DNA from: Siderastrea radians
Taxonomy: Eukaryota; Cnidaria; Anthozoa; Scleractinia; Rhizangiidae
Length of the DNA stretch: 64,000 bases
Direction: 5' to 3'
NCBI GenBank assembly: GCA_964017195.1
Contig: OZ024895.1
Location: 34,570,834 to 34,634,833 of the forward strand
The notes below the pieces were generated by a model, which was not told where the DNA came from, did no database searches, and was given only the letters and a program-made list of their open reading frames with translations. The translations under genes were made by a program, and so were the position numbers. Shown here piece by piece: positions 46,014 through 58,028 of the stretch (the stretch's first letter is position 1; each line of letters starts with the position of its first letter).

Positions 46014-47165
46014 TCAGAGCAAACTCTCTCGCAGCGCCATCAACCGTAAGGTTTTGGCTGTTGTGTCGGTTCTTGTGCAGTTAACCTTCGGGCTCCTCCT
46101 AGCCGCTACAAAACATCCGAAATAACGAGAAAGCAGCCCTTTTGAAGCGCATCTGTATTCCTGGCTTCTAAAGAAATACAGGAGTGGATTAATCGCTGAA
46201 TTAGCAAAACCCACAGTTGCCGTCCATATTATTGTAGAATAGGCAAATGTTTGATGCCGTGCGGTTAAGACTATGTATCCCAAAGGTACCCAGGAGCAAG
46301 TGAATATGACAACTACAAGAGCCATTGTTAGATCAAGTTTTCTCTCCCTCGTTTGAGAATAGGGAGAGTTGCTCTACCGCAGGGAACGCACGATAACATT
46401 GGGTGTGCTGTGGCTCTCTCACGGGAAGCCTTCTCGAAAAGTGGGTTTCTTGTCTCTTGAACCATGCAGTTCTGTTCGTACGGCACTCTGTTTGCGAATC
46501 TTGATGTAAATCATGGAATAACACAAAAAGATGACTAAGTAGGAAAAACACAACCCGGTTAAAATGAAGATTCTCATGGCCTCTGACTTCATTATAGCAG
46601 GATAAAGAATGAAAGCGCTGACAATACAAAGGCACGCTCCTAACCAAGTCAAACCAATGACAAATTTAATTCTTCCGGGCGTAACAATAGTTGGGTACTT
46701 TATCGGGAAGACGACACAGAGGCATCGGTCCACGCTGATGAAAATCAGTGTTCCCATGGAAGCTGCATTTAACGCTAACGAAAATACTGCCGTCGTGTAA
46801 TACAGAGCGTATGAGCTCGAGGAACAATCATGGCCGATCGCTGGTACCATTATTGATACCAGCATTGGTTTCACAACCAAAGACAGTAGCAGATCCGATA
46901 TGGAAAGACTGCAAATTAGAAAGCTGAAGTTCGTTCGGAGATTCCGTGTGTTTGCGACGGTTGCGCCGACCAAGCTGTTGAACACGATGCCGAAAATTCC
47001 TGTGAGAATATTCACGAAGACTACAAACACGCCTTCGACGAAATTTGACATACATTTGCTGTTCGCCTTGACGAAACTGTTCGTGACTACGGAAGGCGGT
47101 GTAGCAGACATGTCTGACCGGATTAACCGGTTAGCCAAAGGAACAAGCGAGTATAAAATGAACAC
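46014..47165 (-). pseudogene. Class A GPCR with two in-frame stops in the third intracellular loop (pseudogene or short-intron gene)
   Basis: From ATG 47165 (or Met19 at 47111) 248 codons stay open to TGA 46421-46419. The same frame continues past a second stop, TAG, and then from about 46376 to the stop at 46016-46014. The first part has TM1-TM5: Asn63 in TM1, Asp91 in SISDLLLS of TM2, Cys114, DRC at 146-148 in place of DRY, and Trp174 in TM4. The last part has TM6 (TCSWVPLGY, a CWxP variant) and TM7 (NPLLY). All landmarks of a full receptor are kept and no frameshift is needed. The stops lie only 16 codons apart. A 51-nt GTGAGA...TAGAG stretch (46421-46371) would remove both in frame if spliced, but that is shorter than the other introns here. 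Ligand unknown. Confidence 0.75.
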
Positions 47166-47216
47166 GAAAACGAATTTCAGTGGTTTCCCGCCTAAGAACT
47201 CCTATTACTTGTAACG

Positions 47217-47815
47217 TATTCAAAAACCGTTCGTGAAGAAGACTACCTTTCGCAAGAGAAACGAATTGTGTTTCAGCAGCTGCCCTTTTCTTAACAGAAG
47301 CATTATTCATTTTATCCCCACGTTAAATCGCAAAAGCAATTTCCACGGCAGAGGTGTCAATCAAAGAGTCAAATGAGAACATGCTGTTTAATATTATTTG
47401 CAAAATTGCTCGTCGTACAGTAACCCTGATCAATTTTAATTAATTTTTTACTAGATGTAAACAACAATTTCCTGACCTCATACAATGAATCTTGTTCTTA
47501 GGGCGTGGAATTAAATCAATCGATTTGCTTTCAACACAATTGACTGATTGCAAAGGAGATTGCATTTATACTGTTATGTTCTTCCAAATCCTTTTTGAAA
47601 AAGACACAAAAGAAAAATCATGACAGACCATGAACTAATCACTGAGCCGGGCATTTCAGCTGTGTTGTAGTTTACAAAAAAACACTATCTGCTTTCCAAG
47701 TCACTCATGACTACTACGGAAATTTATTTTAGAAAGACAAAGTGAATTTTTGACTAAAAGAACTGTGATTTCGGTGTGGTACAATTTTTAGGACAGTTTC
47801 ACTCCGAAGGTGTCC
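47217..47815. other. 5' flank of the GPCR, nothing recognised
   Basis: AT-rich sequence upstream of the GPCR start with no clear repeat or exon. Confidence 0.4.
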
Positions 47816-48350
47816 TCGCAAGAAAGTACTGTTCAATAGCCTTCATTTGAGTGGTCACACTTTAGAATTTCATCCACAGATTCAAAAGTTAGAATCACCT
47901 TGTACAGCATAATAAACAGCACCACAGGAAAGTACTACTCAGTAGCTTCCATTTGAATGGACACACTTTAGGATTTCATTCACAGGCTCAAAAGTTAGAA
48001 CCACCTTGTGCAGCATAATAAACAGCATCGCAGGCAACTAGTTACTGCTCAGTACCTTTCAAACGTTGGGATTTCAACCACTTATTCAAAAGTTAGAGCC
48101 CCTTGGTACAACATAATACTGACTCATATCATAGGAAAGTAATACCTTTCAGCCTAGTCCCTAAGCGTTCTCTCTTGCCTCGCTGTCCCCTTATCTGCGT
48201 AAAGCCTAGGGCGGGTGAGTGCTATCCGGTGACGTCACAGCGCGAAAGTAGGATCCAGGCCTAAACGAGCCGGAAACGCATCGCATAGTGACTAGGCTGA
48301 AAAAGCTTTCATTTGAATGGCCACTTTAGGATTTCAGTCGCAGCTTTTAA
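47816..48350. repeat. Tandem repeat of about 104-bp units
   Basis: At least three units (about 47820, 47929, 48034) share GGAAAGTACT, CTTCCATTTGAATGG, TTTAGGATTTCATYCACAG, TCAAAAGTTAGAACCACCTT and CAGCATAATAAACAGCA. A further partial unit is split by the MITE at 48150-48299. Confidence 0.85.
48150..48299. mobile_element. 150-bp MITE with CAGCCTAGTC ends
   Basis: CAGCCTAGTC at 48150-48159 and GACTAGGCTG at 48290-48299 are perfect inverted ends. The interior is GC-rich and unlike its surroundings, and it interrupts one unit of the tandem repeat. Confidence 0.8.
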
Positions 48351-48486
48351 GGGTGAACGACGAAAAAGGAACCCTTTCAATTACAATGTTTGATTCTTCA
48401 TTATAAAGAGAAACAGCCTATAAATATAAACTGGCATATTTTATTTTATTTTAATCGTTTTTGACGAGTTTGAGGTTTAAGTGTAC

Positions 48487-48647
48487 AATAGCCCAATTTC
48501 GATATATTAAAATTCAACTTAAAACAATAGACGTCACTACGAGGCTTGGGGGAATGATATAAGGATTTATATGGGTTTATTCCCCTAAGCCTCGAAATGA
48601 TGCCCATTGTTTAAGACTGAATTTTAATATATCGAAATTGGGCTATT
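48487..48647. repeat. Foldback element with arms of about 68 bp
   Basis: AATAGCCCAATTTCGATATA, TTAAAATTCA and CGAGGCTTGGGGGAA on the left are mirrored on the right (TTCCCCTAAGCCTCG, TGAATTTTAATATATCG, AAATTGGGCTATT). Confidence 0.88.
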
Positions 48648-49156
48648 AACTGAATACTTTTTGTCATCGACGTCATTACGCTGGCATGGTGTTTCTGAAA
48701 AAAATAAAAGAAGAACCATTAGAGGCTTCCTTAATGATATCCCGTTCTGTGTTCGAGTTTCCCGACATCAAATTGTCAATTACCCTTTTTTGTTTGATTG
48801 TTTGCTTATTATTCATTCATTTATACATTTATTTATTTGTTCGTCGGAATTGCAATTATTTGTTGCTGCAAAAGCAAAACCTTGGTCTCTATTGTAGGAG
48901 GGTTAAAACAAACTCCTAAAGTTTGCTAAAATTTATTTTCGCGAAATGTTGCCCCTCCAAAATCGCAAAAATGTCCTGTAATAGTTCCTTATAGCTTAAA
49001 AATAGTTTTTAGCTGGAGTTTTGCTCGGTGAGTGATTTTGACATTTCTACATTTTTTCAGCGTGTTTTTTGGCTAATCAGAGCACGCATAGCTTCTAAAT
49101 TATGTTTTAAAATACATCATCATATCATGTGACTTGTGACATAACCAGCAGACCGG

Positions 49157-49162
49157 TTTATT
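49157..49162 (-). promoter_or_regulatory. Possible poly(A) signal of the peptide gene
   Basis: AATAAA on the minus strand only about 10 bases past the TAA at 49174-49172. It would give a very short 3' UTR; another site may be used. Confidence 0.3.
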
Positions 49163-49171
49163 ACTCACGTG

Positions 49172-49912
49172 TTAACCAAAGCATGATGGATCTGTTGGTG
49201 CAAATCGGCAAGGAGCAATCGCATCATTCCAGCGAGCTTCATCGTTCATTTCCTTATTTAGACTGAAAGGAAAAAAAGTCGTCCAGTAGTATGAATTTCT
49301 TCACACTAGTTCAAGTTCAATTCCTGCTATTTGGTCTTAACTTTTGGGTTTGTTGCATGTTAAGATACTAAAAATCCTGCCAAAATTTAGCCTTCCACGT
49401 ACATGTGAGAGGAGGGTAATACGAGTCCCCTAAAAACGACTGCGATGAAGGCTAACCAAATTTGCCCCCAAAAATAGGCAGTATGTGAACAGCGATTTTA
49501 CCACCTTTGAAGGTGAATTTTTTTTAGCTGTTATTCTTTGTGACAAATGAGAATACTCCAACTTTCTTAAACTGTCCAAAACTTAACATTGGCACATGAG
49601 GTAACGTTTCGCTTAGCGCCGCTTTTGTATTCCCCTGGAATTTGTATTGTTAACCTGCGCCCGTCATACAAATAACCTTTTTGGGACGAAACTCACAGAA
49701 CTCGTTTGTTTAAAAAAGCTTTCATCTCACCTTAATACTTCATCAAAGCTGTTAGCGTTAGCACCAGGAATTTCCGACTTTTCAAAAGTCTCGGTTCTGT
49801 CTCTGTGTTTGGGCCTGGGTCGAGCGTTTATAAAGTGCACAAGGACAAGGAGAAAAAACACTAGACAAACCCTTTGCGATGTCACCATGGTAACGTGTCG
49901 TGTGATTATTAC
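49172..49912 (-). CDS. Predicted secreted peptide precursor, 82 residues, C-terminus CRFAPTDPSCFG
   Basis: Two coding exons on the minus strand: 49888-49731 and 49262-49172 (TAA 49174-49172). A leader acceptor (TTTTCTTTCTTAG) at 49914-49913 puts a 5' UTR intron upstream of the ATG at 49888. Exon 1 encodes MVTSQRVCLVFFLLVLVHFI, then NA, a good signal peptide with likely cleavage after residue 22, then a basic and polar propeptide (RPRPKHRDRTETFEKSE). The phase-2 junction AG|T joins exon 2 behind a strong pyrimidine tract. The chain ends DEAR-WNDAIAP-CRFAPTDPSCFG-stop. A single pair of cysteines near the C-terminus with a terminal glycine predicts a cyclic peptide ending in Phe-amide, in the layout of allatostatin-C/somatostatin-type precursors (one peptide copy at the end; AstC-type peptides end SCF). 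The ring here is eight residues rather than six. The only basic site directly before it is a single Arg63. The resemblance is short and could be convergent. Confidence 0.62.
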
Positions 49913-49929
49913 CTAAGAAAGAAAAACCT

Positions 49930-51880
49930 CCATGAAATAAATTAGAAAAATTCAACAACCCTGCACGATGATAACAAACTCCCCCACATTCATGAAACTA
50001 CCAATAGCTTTCGTTTAAATGGTCAAAATTTCTAACAGTTGATTAATGTAAAGTAAAATACGATTAAATTCAATATTTGTTTAGATACAGCCGGATGGAA
50101 GCAAAGGTCCTTTATAACCCCCATCAATACACACAGTCACACCAAAAATACGACCATCAGAAAATCTACATGTTAGCCACTTGTGATGATCTAAGTTCCA
50201 ATCGTGGCACTTCAATCAATTTTCAAACTGATACCCCATTGCATTATCTTTGTGGTATTTTCAAAACGGTTTGGTATTACTACTTAAAGGGCTTGTGAAG
50301 TGAAAGACAAATTTAATTTGAACTACTTGAAGGCCTTCAAAATGACAAAGAAGAACAGTGTTTCTTTTCTGTGATATCGTCTCCTTTTCCAAAGATAATA
50401 CAAGTTTTTGTCAGTTACGTAATGTAGACAAGCGATAGCGTCATTAACAGTCAAAGTATGGAGACTAATCAAAATACATCTAGAAATATTCGGGTAATGT
50501 AACCAAAACTTGGCACCAGTAAGAGGCAACCTCGTTCCCAGAACTTGACTTTGCAAAAAACAAATGATGCATCCCTTGATGTTTCCGTGGCAACAATTTG
50601 CTTCCATGTGGGCGTTTCTAACTGTTCAGCCCCGAAAACCCATTTGTAAAAACAAGAACCAATCATTCTACAAACCTGCCATTTTAACTTGTCTTAAACA
50701 CAAAAAATATTTAACTTATAGCAACGTTTCACGCTTAGAAACCTCAGTCTTCGTTTTCGTTGTAAATTATCGTGCCCGAGATTGTCTCGAAAAGTTTCGG
50801 AGCTTTTGAGAAATGCACGCCTGATCTCTTTCATGCGGGAATGATATTCTCTTTTTGGATTCACAAACAGCATCCAGAGATTGGAGAGATTGAACCTAGA
50901 ATGTTGCCATGGCAATACATGATATGCACTGTCTTGTGACGTTTCAATTACCTTAACCCTTCATTTCCAGATATAGATATTGCGGTGACCACCCACGACG
51001 TTATCAGCTCGCTAATTTGCATAACCAGTCAGAAAACTTGAACATCTCTGGAAAGGGAGAAGATGATGCAAAAACGAAAATACCACCCTTCCTCGTTTTT
51101 AAAAGGCCTTGTAACTAAGCACTGTTTTCACTCCATAGGTACTTAAATTAAAGTTCAAAGAGTGTGCGGCATTTGATATGTGTGTTCCATTTACCAAGTC
51201 TAACTATGGAGGTTTCCGCCGCTGATCATGTGTGAAAGAGAATGGAGCGGTTTTCGAAGTTTGGATCCTCAAGTGTATTTAAGTGCAGTGTTACTAATGG
51301 CTCTGGCTTTCTACTTCAGCTTTTGCCACAGCTGTTCGGTGTTTGTATAGTGCATACAATTATAAACTCATTTTGACAAAACTGCGAGAAAATTGCCTTC
51401 GTATTTTACCACATAGGAGTTGTTTTTTCTACACTTTTGGATTTTTTGTCGTTCTTAAAGCTACAATAGTTCCAGTAAAAAATTTTGAATCTGTCCATTC
51501 GAATGAACGGTTTTAAGAAGTATTTTCCCGTGGTGGTGTTAATTATGCCATACCAGATGGCTATAAAATATTTTAGTCTATGGACGAAATCCCTAAGTGT
51601 GACCTGGCATCCAAATGGAAGCTTTACCAAATTGCTGTTTATTAAGTTGGACAATAACATGGTTCTCAAGAAAAAAAAAAACACGAGTTTCAAAATAAAG
51701 CGCAAGAACGTAAGAAAGAACAGTTCAAATCAAGATGAAATGCCAGAGTACAACCATCCAAATGGAAGTTATTGATTTCAAATAGGTAGATTTTTTGGAG
51801 TCGGAACGTCCATTGACTTGACAGAATTTCGTAAACATGCAGGTGCGTTGGAGGCCTCTCGTGCAAATGGAGCAAAAGTT
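49930..51880. other. Intergenic sequence upstream of the peptide gene
   Basis: It would contain the peptide gene's 5' UTR exon and promoter, which I cannot place. The open frames at 50077-51998 show no domain and are AT-rich. Confidence 0.45.
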
Positions 51881-51886
51881 CATGTA

Positions 51887-52021
51887 CAGTGGAACTTCGA
51901 TTTAACGAACCTCTATATAACGAAGTTCTCGCTATAAGGAACGATATTCTCAGCCCAGTAATAGCGTAATGTATGGAAAAGAACCTCGATATTGGCACTT
52001 CATTAAATCAAGGTTCCACTA
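51887..52021. mobile_element. Short pogo/Tigger-like MITE copy
   Basis: CAGTGGAACTTCGATTTAAC after TA at 51885-51886, with the inverse end AAGGTTCCACT near 52020. It shares CCCAGTAATAGYGTAATGTATGG with the element at 45067-45352 but lacks most of the second arm. Confidence 0.75.
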
Positions 52022-52024
52022 TAT

Positions 52025-53420
52025 CACGAAAATTGCCACGTTTCAGACTGTCTTCTCGTATGTTTTCCAAATTGAGTACGCCACAAGGCCAAAATCTGTT
52101 TAGAGCTTTTAGAGGAGTTAAGAAGATTGGGTGACTAACGATGCTTATGCCCAACCCATCCATGATTCACTAAACCACTCACCAAAAAAAGACAAATTTG
52201 TATTTACCTGAATTCAGTTCCACTGTTAATAGTTCTAAAGTTTATTTACGTACATTTCTGACAAATCACAAAAGAAACTTCTTGCACGCTTAACTAGAAT
52301 TTCGACTTCCATTACACTTGACTGCAAACCTTGGGGAGCATTTAGTTATTTTGACTTCGATTCAGCAAGAGCCTCCAAAATATTGGGTTTGTACATGTGT
52401 AAAACTGTGAAAAAAACGCCGGTGTTTCGTGATAACGATAATAATAATTTCTAATTTTTATGTGTGACTTCGATTTAGTAAGCTTCCTTCAATGCCACTC
52501 TTTACGTTGTTATATATAATTTTTAAAATTCCAGGCTAGTAAATTATTGGACCTGAAGAATTTATGAAGAAGAACGATTTCAAATCGGCAGCGGTACGTT
52601 AGGTGTACAGTTCCGTGATTATGTAAAAAAAATACAATTGCCAGTTAAAATAAGCGGTTTAGATTGTTATCTACCGAAGCTTTTATACTTACGTTTTCGG
52701 AAAGACCCGTCTTCTGCAGTTTCAGTCGTTCTTTACAATGACCTAACCATGCAAATGACTGCGATTAGAGACGAAAGTAAGCAATTAGTGAACAATGTTC
52801 AGTTTTAACAATTCCGGATGTAAAGTGATCGTGCCATTAAAACTCTTCAATTAACCAACACGTTTGGCTACAGAAAGTCTACTTAAACATAAAAGTGTCA
52901 CAAAGGTAATAAAAGATAATATTGAATATCGGTCTGGGAACAAACATTTAAGTTCGCATTTTGTTTAAAATTCAAGACCTCTTGTTATTAAAAGTAGCGA
53001 AAAACGGATATTGTACCGGATTTTGTTCTAACTTCGGTAATCAACTGTCTTTGAGCTAGGGTGTTATTTTCGTTAATTTCCTCAAGGCGTTAAAATTTGT
53101 TGTCGGTAAAGAAAAGCGATGTGACACTACTATACTTTATGATCTTTATTAAGACTGAACACAAGTTTTAATTCTGTGATGCTTTCATAAGCCATCTGTC
53201 TTCAGGAAGTTAATTAAAACTCGCCCCGGCGGCTTTGCGATTCGGTAATAATTTTTTTTTTTTTAATGTACGATTTCTTAAGAAAGATCTGCATGTAGTC
53301 TAGGGCGAAGAGCATCTTACGAAATGACGGATGTTTTCGATCTGTTGTCAAGGAAAAGGTATGCCTGAAATATATAATATTAAAAAGAAAATATGGAGAG
53401 ATATTACTCATTACAGTACG
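52025..53420. other. Intergenic AT-rich sequence, nothing recognised
   Basis: No coding or repeat structure identified. Confidence 0.45.
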
Positions 53421-53423
53421 ATT

Positions 53424-53603
53424 TCGTGTGCCGTAGTGGTAGCTATTAGGGACTGGGCTTGTTTTCAGGGATCTGAGTTCAAGTCCTCGTTTTCTGGCCA
53501 CCAGGCCTTCCTTAATTTAACTAGTGAAGGCTATGACGATGCGAGACCCATACCCCGGATGATGATGATGATGATGACAACGATGACTACGAGTACGATG
53601 ATA

Positions 53604-53665
<62 letters not shown>
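53424..53665 (+). mobile_element. Possible tRNA-like SINE with (GAT)n tail
   Basis: GCCGTAGTGGTAGCTATTAG resembles an A box, and CTGAGTTCAAGTCCTCG a B box about 40 bases later. A pure GAT run follows at about 53612-53663. No second copy was seen. Confidence 0.45.
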
Positions 53666-53964
53666 GGTGATAACGAAAATCACGACGTCGTTTACGAGGT
53701 ACTTATTGCTTTGCTTGCACGGTAGTGAGGAACGCCTTCCCTTTTTGTATACATGCCAGTGAAGTCTCCTGTTATGTGTCCTCCGGATATAGCACTCCAG
53801 TGCTTTTACAGGCCAAGCAACGGCCACGAAAGGCGAGGCCACAAAAGGCTGTTTGGTGGTGGTGAACGTGGTGGGTGGGGTGGGGGGCGGCAATACACGT
53901 TCATCAGCCAGTACCCAGATAATATCTTCGTCATAAAAGGGGGATTTTAATTTTACCAGTTATT

Positions 53965-53968
53965 TATT

Positions 53969-54022
<54 letters not shown>
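53965..54022. repeat. (ATT)n microsatellite
   Basis: About 19 units with one ATC interruption near the start. Confidence 0.9.
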
Positions 54023-55500
54023 GCGTTTCAACTCTCTGCTTAGAGAAATCCAGGAAGGATCTTTTCCAAGAAAATTGAAGGATATTCTTACTTATGGTAA
54101 ATTATGGTATAATGTGTGGTACATTTGGTATAATATGTGGAACTATACCGTTTCCCCTGATTTGCTTTAATTTACAAAACACCATTTTCGTTTTCCCGCG
54201 CGTTTCCCCGCGAACTTTCGTTTTCCGTAATGATTCACTGCGGGCCCTGGGAACGATAAAGAACTCAAACATGGCGTCTGATCTGAGTGTTTTGGATAAT
54301 TTAAACTTTCCATTTTTGACTCCAATTCCTCTGCTAAAGCTCCAGCGTTGGCAACAGATACCTTTCAAATTAGCTACTCTCTCGTGTTGTAATATTTGGA
54401 TGCAGGACAAGTCGCTACTCCAGCTGCAAATTACCAAAATGGAGGCCACGTTTTGCGCAGTGACAGTGACATTGAAAAGGTAAACTGAACTCTGACCTAT
54501 CCTAGTCTTTACTAATTTTATTTTAACATACAGAAAATTCTTCTGGTCAACAGAAACCTAAAATAACAGTCAAGTGAGACTGAAAATGCCAGAGATGTGT
54601 TGTTAGACCCTAAAGTTAGGATTGGGGAAGATTTCACAACTCAGTGATTAATTTCAATATTTAGGCTGCCTTTCTGCTGTCCGCAAAGGAGCTTTAAATG
54701 TCAAAAGCGATGTTCGAATTGTTTTGCTCGAGGTCTTGTCTGAGGAGAAGGTTTTCGTGAGTTCTCTTTTTGTCGTGGTAATGCTATTTCCGTTAAATTG
54801 GGCGGGAAATTAAAAAATTTGCACTTGTTGCGGTCGGACTCATCTCGGTCTCGACACAGTTTTTACTTAACTTTGACAAATTTCTACATCCACCACTGTT
54901 GTGCAAGGGCTGGTGTCATTTCATTCCATCAAAAGGGCGTTGTATCCAAACTGCATGAATATATGTAGAACTTTCTTCAGAGGGTTATGGATCGCAGAGT
55001 GAGTTTCGCTGGAGAAATCCAAAAATCATGAATGCAACAACAGACCAGGAGACTACAAGGATAATTTATACATCAGTCAATTCCAGCAGTACCCATCATC
55101 CCTTGCTGCCTCATGCTCACATTCTTCCCCTCCTCCCTCCCAAGCATTCACATTTTGGGGAGGGGGCGGGAGAGAGGATGTGGGCAAATATCTCATTTTT
55201 CTTTATGAACTCATCACCATGAAACAAAGCCACAAATCTCTGTTTTCAGAATTACAAGACCTTCAAATATCCTGGAATGCCTTACCCCCAGAACTGACCG
55301 TTTGAGTAAATGTTCTTCAATGACCCTGAAGGGGTTAAAACACTGCTAGAATTTGCTGATACGTAACGGTCAGGGCTCGAAGTTTATTAATCTTTCATTT
55401 CATTTGTATTTTGCACTGTAATAAGTTAGAAGAGAACAACTTCAAAGAGACCATCAGATATGGCAAGAGTTCAATGTCTCACGTCTGCTTTTCCCCATTT
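54023..55500. other. Intergenic sequence, no gene called
   Basis: A 129-codon plus frame (54094-54483) includes ATG at 54271, but no domain is recognised. The rest has no structure I could identify. Confidence 0.4.
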
Positions 55501-55502
55501 AC

Positions 55503-56765
55503 CATGTGGAGGGGGACATTGGGGTTTACGGTGATGCGGTTTTGGACAATTACAATCTTAACTTGTGGTATTGCGCTTTTATCTGGATCCTCGGTATGCG
55601 GTTTCAAGCGTTTTGAACGACGGTCTTCGGTAAAAAGAAATATTTTTTCGGGATTCCGGTTTCTGATCATTTCTGAAACAGTTTATAATTTGAAACTTTT
55701 TGCGTGATGAAGCATTACGTGATGGTTATTGTTACAGTTTCAGTTAATATAAGATGTTATAAATTTAATATCCAATCAAAAAGTCATGGTACCCTAAGCC
55801 AGAGGAGACAATTTCATTTTCAAAGATACCCATCCTGGAACCTTTGCCTGTCGTTGAAAAATCCCAAGCGAACTGTGCTCTTCTACAGGACTGGGCCTCC
55901 CCCTATGGAGCTGCTGTAAGACAACCTACAGTATACCAAGAAACAACGATGGCGAAGCATGGCACTCAACGTTTCTCCTTGGCGCACAGTCCCAGTTCGG
56001 AAAAGTTGTTGGCTTGAACAATCGATCGGTTATTGTACTGAGGCGACTCTCTCTACAAGATCCCCTGTGAATTGCTGTTGTCCATTTGTACATGTAGACG
56101 ATGTTAGTGGTTTGATGGCAGGGCCATCATTGAAAACAACATTGTTTCCAAAGACTTGAAGAAAATATGAAGCAAAGTTTCTTATTCTAGTGACATAAAA
56201 CAACAGCTGAGATCAGTATTGTAATAGCCAACCTATAAATCAAAAGTTCAATAGAGGCACCAGTTTTCTACACTGTGCAGCAAAACGATAAAAGGACTTG
56301 AAGGACTGTAAACTGCAAGGCAATCCATTAGCAGACCTAATAGAACACTGTTTGCTGATGAACACTTAAGTCACTGACATCGCTGAGTATGCTGGCTGCA
56401 AAAAATCGCAGTCCACACACAGTGATTGCAATTTTTTTACAGTTGAATAAGTGTGATGGTAGAGGTAAGTCTATAAGACGATTTTATTTTTGAACATGAA
56501 AGAGGATATCCCTGTACTATTTTGCGTGGAATTTTGCTAATAAAACAGATACTTACCGTAATTTATTCAATGCCAACGCGAACGAACACTTAAAGGTTAA
56601 GGTGATTCTGAACAATATGGCGAGATGCAGCTTATGGTAAACAATAACCTGGCATTTCGAAATGCGGTTTCGGTATCCTATCGATTTTCGATGCAGTGTT
56701 GCAGTTTTTGCCGATTTTTTTCACGGTATTGCGGTTTTGGGTACCCCCAATGTCCCCCTCCATGT
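55503..56765. mobile_element. Possible non-autonomous DNA transposon of about 1.26 kb
   Basis: CATGTGGAGGGGGACATTGG near 55503 and the inverse (CCAATGTCCCCCTCCATGTG) near 56746-56765, with shared subterminal TGCGGTTTTGG. No transposase frame is evident between them. Target-site duplications could not be fixed. Confidence 0.5.
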
Positions 56766-57049
56766 GCCGTTATTAAATTTTAACTTGTGAAAAGTTCACT
56801 AGGGTAAGTCAATGAGAGCATGTGATCATTTGAATGGAAACAGGGTCCAATTGTTCAAAAACAGGTTACTGAGATTCCTGTTTCTCTTATTCTAACGAGT
56901 TTTTACAGCAAATTCTGAGTGACAGTTTGAAAGCCACCAAAATCAAATTTGAGGGCAGAAAGGATTTACAATCATCTGTGAAATTATTTATCTCTGAACT
57001 ATTGTTTTTTTTTTTTTAGCAATTGGCCTACCGGTGAACTATGGTCAAA

Positions 57050-57375
57050 ACAAAGTGGACAGATGACATACCTGTTAGTGGATCAAGTGAAGATCAAAAG
57101 GTCAGACGCAGAGGACAGGCAGACCCAAAGGACATACAGACCATTCCCATCAAAGGACAGACAGACCAAGTACAGACTTGGAGGAAAGACAGTTCCAAAG
57201 AGAGAGACAGACGACAGACTGGAGTGGACAGAGGACAGATCTGCCAGTGGATCATGCAGGGGTGGACCCAGAGGACAGATCAGAATGGGCACAAGCCCAA
57301 GCTGTCAGTGGACAAATTGGACAGCCTTACGTGTAAGTGGACAGAGGGCAGTTGGACGTGGATAGACAACTGACT
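57050..57375. repeat. Purine-rich degenerate GGACAGA repeat
   Basis: GGACAGA, AGACAGAC and GTGGACAG recur throughout. The 110- and 100-codon plus frames here follow from the repeat composition and are not called as genes. Confidence 0.6.
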
Positions 57376-58028
57376 TCAGTCACTGAAGTGGTCAGGGGTT
57401 CAGCTAGAGATGAACCGAAATAAAGGAAATGAAAATGTCATGGTCAGCTACACGTATGATCTACTGTACATTAATGGGACTAAAAGTAACAGTCTTCCAT
57501 TTAAATGCCCAAAAAATTTTAAAAGCCCATTTCACACACCATTGTTTTGTTTCACTGCTGCTGTATACACCTGTATACAAAAAGTCAAAGGTAATCTCCT
57601 TAACCAATTAGCTTATGGATTGAATAAGCACTCCTGCAGGTTTATTTTCATGAGGAGGTGCTAGTTTTATCAATAAGACTTTGTCGTCAGCCCTATAGTG
57701 ACATCAAAGTTTATGCAGAGGCATAGGAATCTTCTGTACTTTCAAAACCCCACCTGAACCAGGAGTTTTAAATGATGTTTTTAAAAGTTATCCGCATAAC
57801 TAACAAGCCATTTAGGAACGCTTATAATAATGTACTAGGTAGGCCCTTATGCTGTTCTTAGCTGATTCTTGTGCTTTAAATTCACCATTCGAGCCCCTTC
57901 TATCATAACCTGCTAAGTAGGTTAGTTGCTGCCTTGTTAACTGATAACAAATTTCAATCAACAATCCTTTTTAAGTTTTCACTTCAGTACAGTCAACTCC
58001 CAATGTAATAGACTCTATTGGACCAATA

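Noticed and set aside
49172..49248. Alternative frame of the peptide exon beginning MKLAGMMRLLLADL
   Set aside because: It needs a start inside the exon and has no signal peptide; the phase-2 splice gives a continuous precursor with a better leader.
46014..49912. Peptide gene and nearby GPCR as ligand-receptor pair
   Set aside because: Proximity is no evidence of pairing in animal genomes, and the GPCR may be a pseudogene.
53331..53762. 143-codon plus frame with a poly-Met stretch, and its minus poly-Ile counterpart
   Set aside because: Produced by the (GAT)n microsatellite and SINE-like sequence.
57041..57373. Two overlapping plus frames of 100-110 codons rich in Asp/Arg/Thr/Gln
   Set aside because: They follow from a GGACAGA-type purine repeat; no domain, splice context or start context.
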